From Larimichthys crocea (lineage: Eukaryota > Chordata > Actinopteri > Sciaenidae): DNA of 64,000 nucleotides. Numbering within the stretch: position 1 is the first letter of the stretch; each line of letters opens with the position of its first letter. Shown here piece by piece: positions 46,352 through 59,327 of the stretch. Under the pieces are notes generated by a model. That model saw nothing but the letters and a program-made list of their open reading frames with translations, was not told the origin of the DNA and made no database searches. The position numbers were made by a program, and so were the translations under genes. Location: the NCBI RefSeq assembly GCF_000972845.2, contig NC_040027.1, positions 12,577,760 to 12,641,759 of the forward strand, given 5' to 3'.

Positions 46352-48469
46352 AGAGAGAAGTTGTGTGCACATGTGTACGAGCAGACATTTGTCTGCGGTT
46401 GTGGGAGCTTTTCTGTCCTCACAAGTTTGACGCTTTGAAAGCATTTTTTTTTTTTTTTTTTTTTTGCACATGGTAAATAAACAGTCCTGTCCTCCTCTTC
46501 CATTGTTTTCTTCTATCTCTCTTCATCTCGTGGATGTTTTTCTTCTTCTTCTTCTTCTTATGAAACTAAATTTCTCTGTTTACATTAGCTGATTTAATGG
46601 GAACCGAGTGTTTCTGTTGTAGTTGTAAAATTGGCTATTAATTTGATGTACGCTCCAATAAAGTCTGTGTAATAGAGCCTTTCTATAATTTGATAAGTAT
46701 GTGAGATTTTAGCCGTGTGTTTAAGAGTCTGCAAGTGAACTGAAAATCCTGCTCTTGACTCTTTGGGTATTTTTTTTTAAGAGTTGGGAAAGAAAGAGTG
46801 AGGGGGGGGAGAGAATGGGGCATTTCAATCGAAACCCCCAACCCTGTCTGAAACAGGAAGTGCTTATTCATTCAGGAGGTGTACATTTACAGAAAACCCT
46901 CTCCTGCACCCTCAAATGGAGGTTGTTGTTTTTTTTCGGGGAGGCACAAAATGGCTGTGATGGAATGTAGTCTACGAAATCAATGTGTGATATTTCATGC
47001 CCACATGCTTCAAGGCTATAAGAGGCTGAAAATGACGGCCTGACATTTGAAAAGTCCTCCTGTTCTTCAGTAACTCTGAATATGAGTCAGCCTCTCGCGT
47101 TCTCGCTCGTGACAATCCTTTTCAAAACATCTTCATCATCTCAAACCATGTGTTGATATTTAGAAATATTCCTCCGCGAGTGAGTTTCCAGATCAGCACT
47201 CCAGGCGCTGTGCGTGTAAAAACAAATTAAATGAATTATGCATTATTTAGGAAAGAGATGAGAGCGTGCAACAAAGTATATTAACAGTTTAATTTGTGCG
47301 ATGTGTTCATTTATCAAGGGTGCTTTACAGTGATCAAGATTTGATTTCAGTGCATTAAAAATTTTGAGTCTGAGCGCAACGATTAAATGCATTTTATCCC
47401 AGATTATTCTTGATTGATGGAGTTTGATCCACAGTCGTTTGTTGCACTGTTTGTTTCCAAGAGCATCTGGCTGATTTTCATCTGGGGAATTCGAGCGGCA
47501 TTGGCAGTGGAAATGATATTCAGCCGTGAATTACGGCACCCTCGCTCCATAGTTCATTAATGATAACCCCAGCCGTGAGGTTGGCCTGGAGCCGTGCCTC
47601 TCATCCAGCTCTTCGTTAGCATGGTGGCATGGGCTCGGAACAGCTGGGCTATACTCAGGGCAGTCGGGGCTGCCATGCACATTATCACATTATCATGCTT
47701 CTTAGTGTGTGGGATTGAACATTTGCCATCAGGCTCCTAAAAGCACTTTCACCCACTGATCCAAGCACAAGCTTGTGGTGCTTTTGATGGCGTTGGAAGC
47801 TACGCGATCACAGTTTCATCAGTAAAGCAGCGTGTTTCCCTTTTGAGTCCGCTATGTTTGATATTTTACGGTCTGTCTGGTTGGACATTCAAACACTTTC
47901 TGCTTTTCGTTGGAATAGTTTCATTGGAGTGTTTGAAATGGCAGATTTATTGTAAAGCATGTCAAGCGAATAGCCAAGTACAACAGGAGACAGCATGCTT
48001 CAGAGTCATACGTAGGGTCACACCTTGTCAGTTGGCCACAGTGGGTCGATTAGTTTGAAGTTTTGTCTCCGCGTTTTTAGAGTACTCACTCAGAATCCAG
48101 TGAGTTAAGGGGCTGTTTCTCTTCCAAATTATGACACAAATATTTCTTTAGAAAATGACACCAAAAAGACGTTAATGGGGACTAATAGAGTATATTTATG
48201 TAACTAACTCAATTTAACAAAATAAGCCAAACAGAAACTATAGAAGCACATAACCGTGTTCCCTCTCTCCGGTCTCTGCTCTCCCGTGGGTGGCTGCTCA
48301 TTTTCTCTCATAAAAATTATGTCGACTTTTCTGTAACACACAAACAGCTCCTCCGGCTCAGCCATATGTTGTATTAGGATATTTTTTGCAGCAATGTTTT
48401 AATTATGTCTCTCGGTGGTACACGTGTGAATTAATAGACTTGATTAGATTATTTTGCCATTTTCCTAAA

Positions 48470-48800
48470 ACACAGTAAAGAAACAGTTCAACATTTTAGG
48501 AACTTTTACTTTTTCTCGCTGAGAATTTGATTGAAACCAACTCTCGTGTCTCTGCAGCGAGCTTCAGCTAGCAGTAAGTTAGGGTCGGTACAAACACTGG
48601 CAGCCTCTGCCAGTACAGCTGAGCTCACAAATTAGCACCATGTTTGTTTAATTGAATTTAATTTTTATAAAGAGCAACATGTCTCGCTGTTTCCCTCTCT
48701 GTTTCACCATGCTAAGCTAAGCGGCTGCTGGCCGCACAGAAGTGAGCGTGGTATTAATCTTCTTATCGAACTCACAGCAGGAAACCATATAAGAGTCTTC
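48470..48800 (-). mobile_element. Degenerate foldback MITE, same family as 30440-30590
   Basis: The left end has AACAGTTCAACATTTTAGGA and the right end has CCATGCTAAGCTAAGCGGCT, GCTGGCCGC and TTAATCTTCTTATCGAACTC. These are motifs of a fish element whose two long ends are inverted copies. The middle contains ACAAATTAGCACCATGTTTG. The arms are strongly diverged. No coding capacity. Confidence 0.65.
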
Positions 48801-49950
48801 CCTCAAAGGTGCCTCATGGAGATTTCTCGTGAACAAAGATCAAGTGCGATCGTGTGTTTTTTAACCGCAACACATTGTGTGTGTCCTTAAGGCCTGACCG
48901 ACGTCTTGAATGCATTTACTTCCTCATAAAACATTTGCAAAGCAGATTTGTATATTTAAATCCGCATTGTTCACATCCATGTTTGCCTGCTTGCGGTCTC
49001 TCTGTCTTCGCTGCATATGTCACTGCTGCGTTTCTTTTCAACCGCTGATCGTCGTGAGCGATGTAATGTGATGTGCGCGTCGACTATCCAGGTACTCACT
49101 CGTGAAAACATTTCTCCATGGCTCTACTTGTGGTCACAGGGTCTCATCAGTAGTCTCATTTTCTGTATCACGCATCCTGTCAGTGATCAGAACTCCCTGC
49201 TCCTCTGCAGAAGAAGTTTCTGTACTAAGAAAGATAGTCTGAGCTTTATTTTCTTCTCACCTGAATACTCCTGCAGATGTCTGTCACAGAGAGATATCAG
49301 GCATGGATCTGTGCACTGATATGATAACTTGACATATTTAATTCACTAATTTTTGTTGACTAGCAGCAGTATTTTGCTAAAATGTGGACAGATCCACTAA
49401 GTTGCACCATTATATTCAGCTTTGATCCTTCGCATTATCTTTTTCTAAGAATCCCTCTACCTTGTGTTTATCCCAAAGGGTTGGGTCCAGCTGTTGCACC
49501 TCAGCGTCTCCCTCAAATCCCAATGTGTGTCCTGTATGGTAGTCTATTAGCGCTGCATGTGCTATTGCAAAGCCTCTATTTTCGACCATCATTGTCAGTT
49601 TACAGGTCACAATTTCTGCTGCTCCTCCCAAAAATGTGGTTAGAAGAACGCTGTACTTTGACAACCCTGCATGTCACACCCTGCAAGTATTGGTCCGGTG
49701 TTAATTGTCCCTCGAGTAGTGGGTTTGAATTTTCTGAATATACACACTAAGTGTAATAAAAGAGAAGACTCAGGAGGTTAAAGCCAATGGTTGTATATAT
49801 TCTGTGTCAGTGTCTCTGCGCTCTAGACTTCAACTGAAACGTGATCTGGCCTTTAATGTGAAACACTTAAATGATTTGTCGTTGATGGTTTAATGTATTC
49901 GGATCTTATGTTGCAGATTTATTGTAAATGATGCTTACTTGCATACTGTA

Positions 49951-49988
<38 letters not shown>

Positions 49989-52669
49989 CTGTTGTTTTGA
50001 ACCTACAAAAGTTAAAATATATCCGTACTTAACTCCACACAACAATTAACTTCTGTTTTTGTGGTTCTTTCAATTTGTGTTTGGCTTCCAAAAGACAGCA
50101 GAGGAGTACCACCGCCAACCGGTCAGGACAAGTAGTAGTAGTAGTAGAAGTTTAAAAATGGGCAAAAAAAAACATTCGGATTAGAGGAGGGGGGAAAGTG
50201 ACTGTGTTTTTTTAGCAGGTTTGGAGTTGGTGCCTCACATCTGGGCCACAACCTCGCTGTATTATCTGAGATGGAGAAGTTGGACCCAAAAAAAAAAAAA
50301 AGCTATACTCCCTCAGGAGGACCAGAGAAAACAGCTCAGTCGTGGCAGCGGTGTGTTTCGGAGTGGCGGGCTGATGTAGTGAACAGTGTAACAGTGTAAC
50401 AGTGCACCCTAGCGACCATGTGGAGAGCTGCATCGTCTTGAGACTGTGTTGAGCTGAGGAGGCTGCAGATGAGCTCAGATCTCCTCCTAAGTATTTCTCT
50501 GAGAACATTTTCGCCTCTGAGTTCTTCGAGCACCATCATCGCTGTTCTCCGTTAAACTACTTCTCATGGCCAAAAAAAAAGAGCCCAAAGCTTTTATTTT
50601 TTTATTGCCTGTGACAAAGACCAGATGTTCTTGCCAAGTAAAATATGTTAGCGCTTACACAATATTGTCTTAAGAGTTGTTTTTGAGCCTTGGATTTCTC
50701 GATTCAGTTCGTTGTAATGCAACGCAAAGTCACAAGTCACAGCCAGAAGACAATGAACTCAAATCCAGCTATAGGTTATAGACTGGAGACAAACTCATGG
50801 GTGCCATACGCCAGTCACAGAAGTGAGAGTGCCACAGCAGTCTCGACGTCAGGCGACATTCCTCAGGCTGCCTTTGAAGTTGTTCTGTCTGGTATTTCCA
50901 CGCCACCGTCTGATGTTAAAGGCTCTGATCTTGGGGAGGAATAGATATCAGAGTTGCAGTGCATCATCTTCACATTAATATGATCTTCATGTTTTTTGTG
51001 TGTGTTTTTCTGTCGGTCTGCATCTTTATGTGTCCGACGGTGAACATGTGTTTATGCGTTCTTGTGCACCGGTGCAGCTTGTAATTCTAGCCCAGCATGT
51101 TGCTCCGAGGAACAGCGCAGATGTTCAGATGTTTCTCCTTGGAAAACAAACACAACAGAGGCCATTTTCTCCAGGACAGAGGGACTGTCAAAATAAGAGC
51201 TTGTCCTCCCCTCTGGACCTCTCCTCCAACAGTGACTCTCTTATTCACAAGCAGATCACTACTTGCCCTTTTTTTGCAGGATGTTTTTTGGGGGGGGGGG
51301 TTTTACCTGAATTTGGATATATTGTGAGTTTGGTCCTCATTCTGTTTTCATGCATGTTTGTGCATGTGTCTGGGGCATCCATTAGTCTCATGGGGCACAA
51401 GGGAGGAGAGAGGTTTCAAATCTTGAAAACTTTAGGGAGGAATTAGTGAAAACATGATGGGAGAGCTTGACTACCCTGCCACCCTCTCCTCCTCCTCCTC
51501 CTCCTTCTACTCCACCTTTGATTAATGCCTCGCTCCGCACAGTGTATGACAGAGCTCCACAGGGCCTCGCAGGGCCCCAGGTGAAGACCTCAGGGAGACA
51601 GGAATGGAGAAAAACAAGAGAAACGCATGAGGAAAGAGTGCTAGCCTGATTGCTTTTTTGCACGTTATATGCCAAACATTAGTCTTTTGGCGTTATAATG
51701 ATGATAACGTGGGTTATTTTAACCTGACACACGCATTAGTCTCGCGCATGAAAGCGAGGCGAACCGAAGACATGGAGCAAAAGTATATGCTGGCACAGAA
51801 ATGTAACTCGTTTGTATCAGAGCTGATAGTGAGAGACGAATGTGACAGAGTCGGAGCAGAGGGGAAGCAAACAAGCTGTTGGAGCTGTGAAATTGAAGAG
51901 GATCAAAGTGTCAGTGAGTCGTAAATAAATCCTGGTCCCTCCCTGTGGATAGATGGAGCGGACGTGTAGTACACTGATACTAACAGCGCTGTGCGACAGC
52001 TCTGCGAGCATCAGGAAAACACCAAATAACCAGCTATCTCCTCTCTGAGTGAGTGTGTGTGTGCAGCTGGGTGTGTATTTTTGTTAACGCTTTCAGCTCT
52101 ACAACAGAAGGACAACGGCACGATGGTTACTCATGAAAACCGAGGAGGTGGTCCATTGAACCCCTATTGGCCGGCACATTTTCCCAGAAGTCTGTGTGTG
52201 TGTGTGTGTGTGTGTTTGATGCAATGTTGGAGACTAGCAGTGCTATAAGCTTGTTTCCTCTGGGCCACATGTGCTCTTTGGTGCTGAGCAGACTCAGAGC
52301 GCAGCAGTAATGAGAAGTCCAGGTGCAGATTTTACCCTCGGGGAGGAAGTCCTTGTTTACTCAGATTTAACCTTGTTCCTGACCTCCCTTTTCTTTGGGT
52401 TTTCTGACCCCGTGTGTTATTGAAGTGGCATTGGAAACTGTTGAAATGTTCAATCAGTTACCACCATGTTAAGTCCGATATTTAGATTTTTCATCTACAT
52501 GTTGATACAGATTAGAAAAAAACTGTTACTGGCTGTTTGTAAGATCATCTTCTCAAGATGACGTCTGAAAGAAAACAAACCAACCATCTTCACAGGGTAG
52601 GGTGCACACAGCATGATATCCATGCAGGTGTCTCAACATCTTTTCTTTTTTTTAACTGATCACAACCTC
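48801..52669. other. Intronic stretch, no gene seen
   Basis: About 3.9 kb. It holds (TG)n at 49954-49986, (AGT)n near 50130-50147, a tandem AACAGTGT repeat near 50383-50405, a G-run at 51290-51300, (CTC)n at 51485-51505 and (TG)n at 52194-52214. Open frames at 51000-51446 and 51658-51924 have no recognisable protein features. Confidence 0.55.
49954..49986. repeat. (TG)n microsatellite
   Basis: About 33 bp of TG dinucleotides. Confidence 0.95.
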
Positions 52670-52860
52670 CGATTTTAAAAACGCTGGGGCGCTTTGTAAA
52701 TGAACTGAAAGAGAATGCAGTGACTTGCAAATCCTTCCACCGATATTTAGTTAAATAGATATTTAATGTTTGAACTGTTCAGCTTTATTGTTGTTTTTTT
52801 GTCTGAATTTGATGCATTCTGTTTACATGGTGTCCCAACTTTCTTGGAATCAGGGTTGTA
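52670..52860 (+). mobile_element. End of a degenerate DNA-transposon-like fish repeat
   Basis: Contains AAAAACGCTGGGGCGCTTTG, GAATGCAGTGACTTGCAAAT and a terminal GTGTCCCAACTTTCTTGGAA, TCAGGGTTGTA. I recognise the CAACTTTTTTGGAATTGGGGTTGTA-type end from a widespread fish element. Only one end is present. Confidence 0.65.
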
Positions 52861-52900
52861 CATAATGTGGGATAAATAATACAAGTGTATTGACATTAGG

Positions 52901-52945
52901 ATGCCCTGGTAGCTCATCTGGTGGAGCGTACGTCCGATGTGCACT
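52901..52945 (+). repeat. tRNA-derived SINE-head-like fragment
   Basis: ATGCCCTGGTAGCTCATCTG followed by GTGGAGCGTACGTCC resembles the A-box half of a tRNA (TRGCNNAGTGG-like). The rest of a tRNA is absent: there is no B box and no acceptor stem. It is a fragment and not a functional tRNA gene. Confidence 0.4.
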
Positions 52946-54278
52946 ATCAAAAATAACGTCATCTACAGAAATCATCTTCAAAAAAGAAGTGCATTGATGT
53001 GAAAATCATGTTAAACATAAGAGATCCTCAGATAACTATGCCTCAGAGTCATGAAGCTATTTCAAGTGTAGCTCTTGTTCTCTCTCACTACCATGAGGTC
53101 TCGTCATGCATCGGCAGTGATGTTAAAATGTTCCTGATTGTTTCAGATGAACTCCGTAACTCTCTGCGTGTTGTAACTCTCACCTGCAGTGACAGATCGT
53201 CAGGATGATGTCACTGCAGCTTGTGTTTCTGTCGATCGTGTGAACGAGAACATCGTGTCGAGCGTGTTTCTGCTCGTGTGGTAGATCTTTTTTTAAAAAA
53301 GAGACCAGCTGCAACCTGACAACTTTCAGTAGCAGAACAGTCGAGCACCTCTGACCTCTGACAGTTGTTTTCTGTGATAGTTTGTGCTTTATATTAAAAA
53401 AGGCATGTATTAAAGATATATATGCATCACAACTTAAAAACACCTGTGTTAGAGCAGCAGGCAGTTGTTGTACACAAATTTAAAGGTCATCAGTACGTCA
53501 AGGACACACAACTTTTGTCCAGTGTTACTTACTTTTTTACCAATAATTAGGACCGAAGGCGCTGTGGCTCCACAGCCTGAGCACCAAACTCATTAAATTG
53601 TCCGTTAAGTTTAGACGTACATTGTGCAGTGGCTGATTAAACAGAGCCTTTGCTGTGTGCTTGTCTGCCTTCGACCAACAGAGGGCTCTGTGTCAGTTAA
53701 AAAAAATATTTACAGGTCTCACAGGCATCCCCCCTCCCTCTACCCTAATAAAGGTTTGCCTATAACAGATACACTGTAATAAAGTTTTATACTGTTTACA
53801 CTGCTGAAGGGACTGCAGCTGTACTCCACACTGTTCATTCAGCTGTATTCTGACTGCAAAACAAGCTGCCATCTAGTCCAGCCTAAGTGCTCTGCAGAAG
53901 GTTCACTGCCTGCACTGTCACTGTTGTCCTTCAGGGGGCAGAATAACCTTACTTTGGCTCACCGAGTGTGTCTGCTTAAGTTTGCCAAAAGCTCTGAATG
54001 GCCCACCTTTCTTTGAGTATAGCAGAGGGAGCTGCTCAGCTCAGCATGTGAGCACTGTTTCTGTGTGGCTGCAGGCCTGTTGTCTGCAGCTGCCCCGGCC
54101 TCAGGAATGATCTCGAATTGAGGAGTGATGAAAACTGTCCTTTACCGGGTTAGGACACACACACACACACACATTCACACTTGTGTGTTGCAGTGTGCAC
54201 GTCGCTTAATCATGCGTGCGCACACTGGTGCAGGCATATTTTGCCAAATTAAAAAAAAAACACTCTGTCCTGGCTTGG

Positions 54279-54309
<31 letters not shown>

Positions 54310-55191
54310 AGTCATCACAGTGCTAATGACATTCTTTCACATACATGCAGGTATGATTGAGGGAGCAACAACCTGCAGGTTCAGCTGGGTTCAGTGCCTG
54401 ACCTACTGGAGAGAGCTGATTTTTCCTGAATACAAGCTTATTGTGGTTTCTGGGTATTTATCATAACCATAAATCATAATATATTTGTATATTTACAACG
54501 TATGAGTACAGGAATAGGTATATTATTTTGTTAAAATGCTGCTCACATTGTGGCTTTGTGGCTGTTTTATAACTGACTCCTTTATTTGAAATAAAAAATG
54601 AGTTTTCTTTTGAGGTTTCACTTGCAGACAAGATCACACTCAATGCCATCATTCACTTCTTTCATACTTATGTAAGGTTTGCGGTATAAGGAGATGCTAG
54701 GGTTGTTGTTTTTTTTTATTACATAACGTTTTCAATGCCAACCAATTGCATGATAAAATACCTTTGGCTTCTCAAATGTAATCAAATCTCCCTGAATGTT
54801 CACTGTTTATTAAAGCTCTCTTATTTCACATAGCAGAGTAAGCCACCGCTGGTAATGCAAAACAAGCCAGATGCTCACACATGCGTGTGTGTACACGTCT
54901 TCCACATACTGACACACTTTAAAGCGTACGCACGCACAAAGAGAGAGTCCCTGGGATTTTTACAGCGTATATTCGGTGCAAGCGGACTTTTTAGCCCATG
55001 TATGTGAAGGTATTGGGTTGTCATGTCAACGATGCTCTCAAGCAAAGAAACATAAATCCTGGCATGATAAGCGCCTCGTGACAGTCTGTGAACTCAGACA
55101 CCCTAAGATCACAAGAGCACATGAATCTGAATCTGTGCCGTTAGATTATGCATATTACATTTTAGTTGCATTGATACAAATTCACTGTATT
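52946..55191. other. Intronic stretch, no gene seen
   Basis: About 2.2 kb with (CA)n runs at 54155-54173 and 54279-54307. No gene or clear dispersed repeat was recognised. Confidence 0.55.
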
Positions 55192-55385
55192 TTAAAGGAC
55201 CAGTGTGTCGGATTCAGTGGCATCTAGTGGGTGTAGAAAGGCCCTATCTGAAGCCAGAGTTTTGGTTTGTCCATTCTGGGCTGTAGAAACATGGCAGTGC
55301 AACATGGTGGACTCACGGTGTCTGTAGATATAAAAGGACGATTCTTATTTTTTAGGTGATTGAACACTCATGAAAACAGTTTGCC
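55192..55385 (+). mobile_element. Degenerate copy of an abundant fish repeat (TTAAAGGACCAGTGTGT start)
   Basis: Begins TTAAAGGACCAGTGTGTCGG, then ATTCAGTGGCATCTAGTGG, AGAAAGGCCCTATCTGAAGC, GGTTTGTCCATTCTGGGCTG, AGAAACATGGCAGTGCAACA, TGGTGGACTC, GTAGATATAAAAGG and ends near TGATTGAACACTCATGAAAA. I recognise this order from a very high-copy percomorph element. Its middle portion is shortened here. No coding capacity. Confidence 0.8.
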
Positions 55386-56547
55386 TTTCCCTTTGTAGCG
55401 TCTTTCAGCTCATTGTTTTGGTTTTCCAGCCTACAACTTAACGGTTTTGGTCTCACTCTCATCTTTTTTTGGACAGAATTAAAGCAGAGCTTAAAGAACA
55501 CTGAAAATTGTTGCTCCATAGCTGCTAGACGAGTGTTTTGATCTTGAACTCGTAGTATCTACGTTTCATGAAGGCAACGTGATTGAGGTCGTTGGCCTTC
55601 CTTGTTATGCTGTCACTCTCAGCTGATGCCACGGACACTCGTTTTTCATTGATAGCACGATCACACAAAGGCACTGACGAGAAATGCCTCCCCAAAGCAT
55701 CACCATGGTAACAAACATTCAGAGCATCATTTTTTTTTTCAGTGCAACATTTGTATGCATGAGTTGTGTATTGCATCCAATCAGTCTTCTGATGAATGTC
55801 GATAAGCACCTGGTGTTTTTAGTTATGCAACTACTGGGAAATGTATAAGACAGAAGCGCTAACACACCAGTCAGCCAGACAGCCACAGTAGAACTGATGT
55901 GAAAAAGAGGTTTGTTTAACATCCCGACATTACACACTTACACACACATATACACACACACACACTCTTCTCCTCTGCCCCCCCCTCACCGTCCCATGAG
56001 AAGGAGGGGACTCATGTTGCATTGCGTGCAAAGTTGTAATTTTGTCTTCGTCTGGAGTCGCTGGCATTCTCTGCGCCTTGCCAGATTTCACTGATTTACC
56101 TCAAAACCACGCTTGAAACACTGTAACCGCCGTGATTATAATACACACCGCCATTCACACACACACACACATTAATACACACTCACAAGCAGGCAGCGCT
56201 GTAATTACAGAGGATCAAAGTGAAATTCAGCGAGTCTGATAGTCCGGCTAATAGCAGACGACAGTGAGGTGAAACACAAATCATGAGGAACAATATCAAA
56301 GAGCGAGCCCCGGGTGAGCATCGGGACACACGAGTTTCTTTTATGGTGATGAAAGTTTTCATATCTGCAGCTAATAATGCATGAATCAACTTTTGTCTGT
56401 GTGTTCTGGGTGAGGGTCCTTAGTGAGTAGTAACCTTAATATGAAAACCATATTTTAGAAAGTATACGACAGCATCGGTGCAAATAAGTCGCAATAAAGT
56501 GTCAAGATTTGCTCAGTCTTTGATTAGCTTTGGTGTGCAGCTTGAAT

Positions 56548-56550
<3 letters not shown>

Positions 56551-56604
<54 letters not shown>
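56551..56604. repeat. (TG)27 microsatellite
   Basis: 54 bp of uninterrupted TG, complementary in sense to the CA run at 56725-56760. Confidence 0.97.
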
Positions 56605-56606
<2 letters not shown>

Positions 56607-56723
56607 TGTTTGAGACTTTCGCCTAATCTGCTTTAAAAGACCTTAAGTCAGACGGGGAAATTAGCGGCTGCCACTCTCTAATTGAGCCAATCACTTCCCT
56701 CTGATTTCAGCCACTTTTTTTAT

Positions 56724-56724
<1 letters not shown>

Positions 56725-56760
<36 letters not shown>
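56725..56760. repeat. (CA)18 microsatellite
   Basis: About 36 bp of CA, 120 bp downstream of the TG run at 56551-56604. Confidence 0.97.
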
Positions 56761-56762
<2 letters not shown>

Positions 56763-57745
56763 TCTCCCTGATCCACTTATAGCTGTGTACACATGTACCC
56801 TCATTCTTGTTAGTCATTTATAATACCCACGCACACGGGCAGAAACTCCCTTTGGCAGCGACAAGGTGTTTCCCCCTTCAGTGGGTGAGTCCTACGCGCC
56901 TGCTGTTTGATCTTCTCACGCCTGTTTGCAGACAGGACAACATCTGACGGCCTTGTTGCCAAGCCACTGTGCTGCCCACATGCCCATCCACTAAATCAAC
57001 CGCCCAGCTGACATGAAAGCACGCAGGGGACAGTGTTTTACATGCAGATCCCTCTGTTCTCCACAGTTATGCTGCCTGTGGTCTGCTCTAACCATGAAAG
57101 GTTTTCATCGTAAGTGGCGGGGCTGAGACCGCACCCTCCTCAGCATGTGATTAATGACATCCACTGCGAACACGCAGGCTCCTGTAGGAGGGAAAGCTTA
57201 AGATGCCGGCATGCTGTGGCTACCGTGTGTGTCTCACTTTACATTTTGTGTTGTCTTCATTCGCTGATGAAACACACTTGGCCCCACGATGTGCTTACGG
57301 CGGGGCCTCGTAAAGGAGGTTGGAGTTTAAAGTGATTATTACAGGCTCCGTATGTATGTATGTGTGTGTGTGTGTGTGTGTGTAAGACTGTATGAAGCAG
57401 CCCAGATTAACAGGTCTTGTGTTTTCTCTCAGGCCTCTCTGAAGAGGATTAAGACTTAACACCGGAATTCAGACAACCGTGGACCCGACTTGTAGGGTGC
57501 TGACACAGCGAGCGAACCGTTGGCTGCCATTTGCCTGCAGTGAGTGTCTGGCAGCGTCTTGAACCTTTGGCACTAGTTGGTCCTCTTCAGTGGCCTTTTA
57601 AAGCCTTTTCTTACTTTTTCTGGCAATGTCAGCGCAAATCAAAGCTTAGCACTAGTCAGGTAAAACAGCTCAATTCATCATTGCACTTCCTTTTACATCG
57701 TCAGACCCCAACATGGACAGTTTTAAATTGATGCAGCAGAACCAC

Positions 57746-58250
57746 TGATAGTATAAAGAACGGACAGCGTATGTGTTACATCACCCACAGGTTTCTGAAG
57801 AGCTGTTCTGAAGCTCAGCATATGCAGCTCTGGCTGCAGCCATATTGGCTGTCCACCCTGGGTAATCTAAAAATTGGCAAAGACGTGGATCATCGGCAGA
57901 TCTGAGGCCTGGAATCACACCTGGTTGCTCAAACAAGCCGCCTGTAACGGCACTTACCTGTCAGTCAAAGCAGCCACACTGTTAATTCTGCATAACTTCA
58001 AGCCTTAATATAATCTGAACAGGTGAGTTGTATAAATTCACCCTCAGCACAGTTGTCATGAAAGGTGAAATTATCTATATAGACCAAAACTGTTTTTTGT
58101 ACCAGGCTGTAAACATGTTTATTTCTGCTGTGAAGTTGGACATTTAAACATGGGGACTTATGGAGACTGACTCGTTCTGTAGCCAGCCTCGAGTGGACGT
58201 TTAAGGAACTGCAGTTTTTGTTTCACTTCACAGTCACGGAGGCTGCTGCT
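57746..58250 (+). mobile_element. Dispersed fish repeat, copy B of a direct pair
   Basis: Matches 33687-34139 in order and orientation: AGTATAAAG near the start, TGTAACGGCACTTACCTGTC, TTTTTGTACCAGGCTGTAAA, CATGTTTATTTCTGCTGTGA, GGAGACTGACTCGTTCTGTA and GCCAGCCTCGAGTGGACGTT. It keeps the region with GTTTCTGAAGAGCTGTTCTG and GCAGCCATATTGGCTGTCCA that copy A has lost. Non-coding. Confidence 0.85.
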
Positions 58251-59327
58251 TGTTTTCCTTTTTATTGCACATGTTTCTTCTTTGTCAAAAACCGAGTGCC
58301 TACATTACCCACAATGCAATATGAAAGCCCACACTTCGGGTAGATTTGGGTGTGTTATGCCAGCGTCGATGAGGAGCTACAAAATGATATCATTTGGCAT
58401 GCGGCGTGTGTTTTTGTGTTTCCACTCTGTTTTGTTGAATATAAACACAGACTAATGACTCATTATTTTCCTGCTGGAGCTCAGCTGTAGTCTGTGTAAT
58501 GTTTATAAATGCAACTTTTGCAGCAGAACAAATGATGTAATGCAAACTGTTTAATAACAGGTTATGTCATCCCTCTGTAGTTAAAATCAGCATTACTCAA
58601 TCTGCATTGTTTCCCCGGTGTCATGATTACACCACACCGGAGCGACTTGTTGCTGACCTAGAAATGACGCGGTTTCCACGGTGAAGGCGAGCATCATGTA
58701 AGGAAAGAGAGGCATGGCAAGCATGTAGCTCTGAGGGCCAAACACTTTCTGTCTTCTTTCATCCTGAGATACAGTAGCAGAGAGACTGTCCTTCCCAGCA
58801 TTCCACACAGGATCACCTCGTCTGATGCTGAATTTGTTAAAAGTCCTCCCTCTCTCCCTCGCACTCTCATTCTTTTCTCAGACCAGAATAGAATATTTGA
58901 TCAGGTTTCAAAATAAGCCGGGATATTTATAAGCAGTCTCGTTGTCTACATTCCACTGATAAGTACAGAGCGATTAGTTCTGATTGTGGTGTCAGGCTAT
59001 AGAGGTTGTTGCAGTCTTTTGAGGGTTGTTGAGGAAACAGACTGTGTGTTTTTCTAATTTAATGTTCCCTGTGTTCTTTAGCAGAGGCCATATTTCCTGT
59101 AAGCACAACTGCGTGGCGGTGGTCATGGAGACAAATGCTTTCTTACTTCCACATTTCTTTGATTCTTTCCACTTGAAGATAACTAAGTATTTTATGTGCA
59201 GCCAAAGCCTGATGTATCGACATACACATCCTGCTACTGTGACTCAACTGGACTCATAAGGTCACGCAAGAATCCATCTTTCCAGGCTTCAAACTATGTC
59301 CTTGTGTCTGAACCACTGCGGTTTAGA
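58251..59327. other. Intronic stretch, no gene seen
   Basis: About 1.1 kb. A CCTACATTACCCACAATGCA motif at about 58299-58318 is shared with 31096-31120 and may mark a small repeat. Nothing else was recognised. Confidence 0.5.

Larger units (their letters stand above)
44191..48469. other. Intronic stretch, no gene seen
   Basis: About 4.3 kb with long microsatellites at 45091-45150, 46210-46234 and 46334-46351, a T-run at 46446-46465 and a (TTC)n patch near 46539-46559. The part around 47450-47760 is low in repeats and carries TTCATTAATGATAA, so it might be conserved non-coding DNA. No gene was recognised. Confidence 0.55.
55386..57745. other. Intronic stretch, no gene seen; microsatellite-rich
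   Basis: About 2.4 kb with CA/TG runs at 55928-55966, 56160-56172, 56551-56604, 56725-56760 and 57359-57383. No gene was recognised. Confidence 0.55.

Noticed and set aside
50779..50860. TAG|ACTGGAGAC as the expected start of the next scfd2 exon
   Set aside because: The bases after ACTGG translate to a peptide unlike SCFD2 and there is no pyrimidine tract before the AG.
51658..51924. 88-codon open frame with a charged C-terminus
   Set aside because: No recognised motif, no splice or promoter context, and it lies within the scfd2 intron. There is not enough support to call it a gene.
52901..52945. tRNA gene
   Set aside because: Only an A-box-like half is present; the B box and acceptor stem are missing, so it is kept only as a SINE-head-like fragment.
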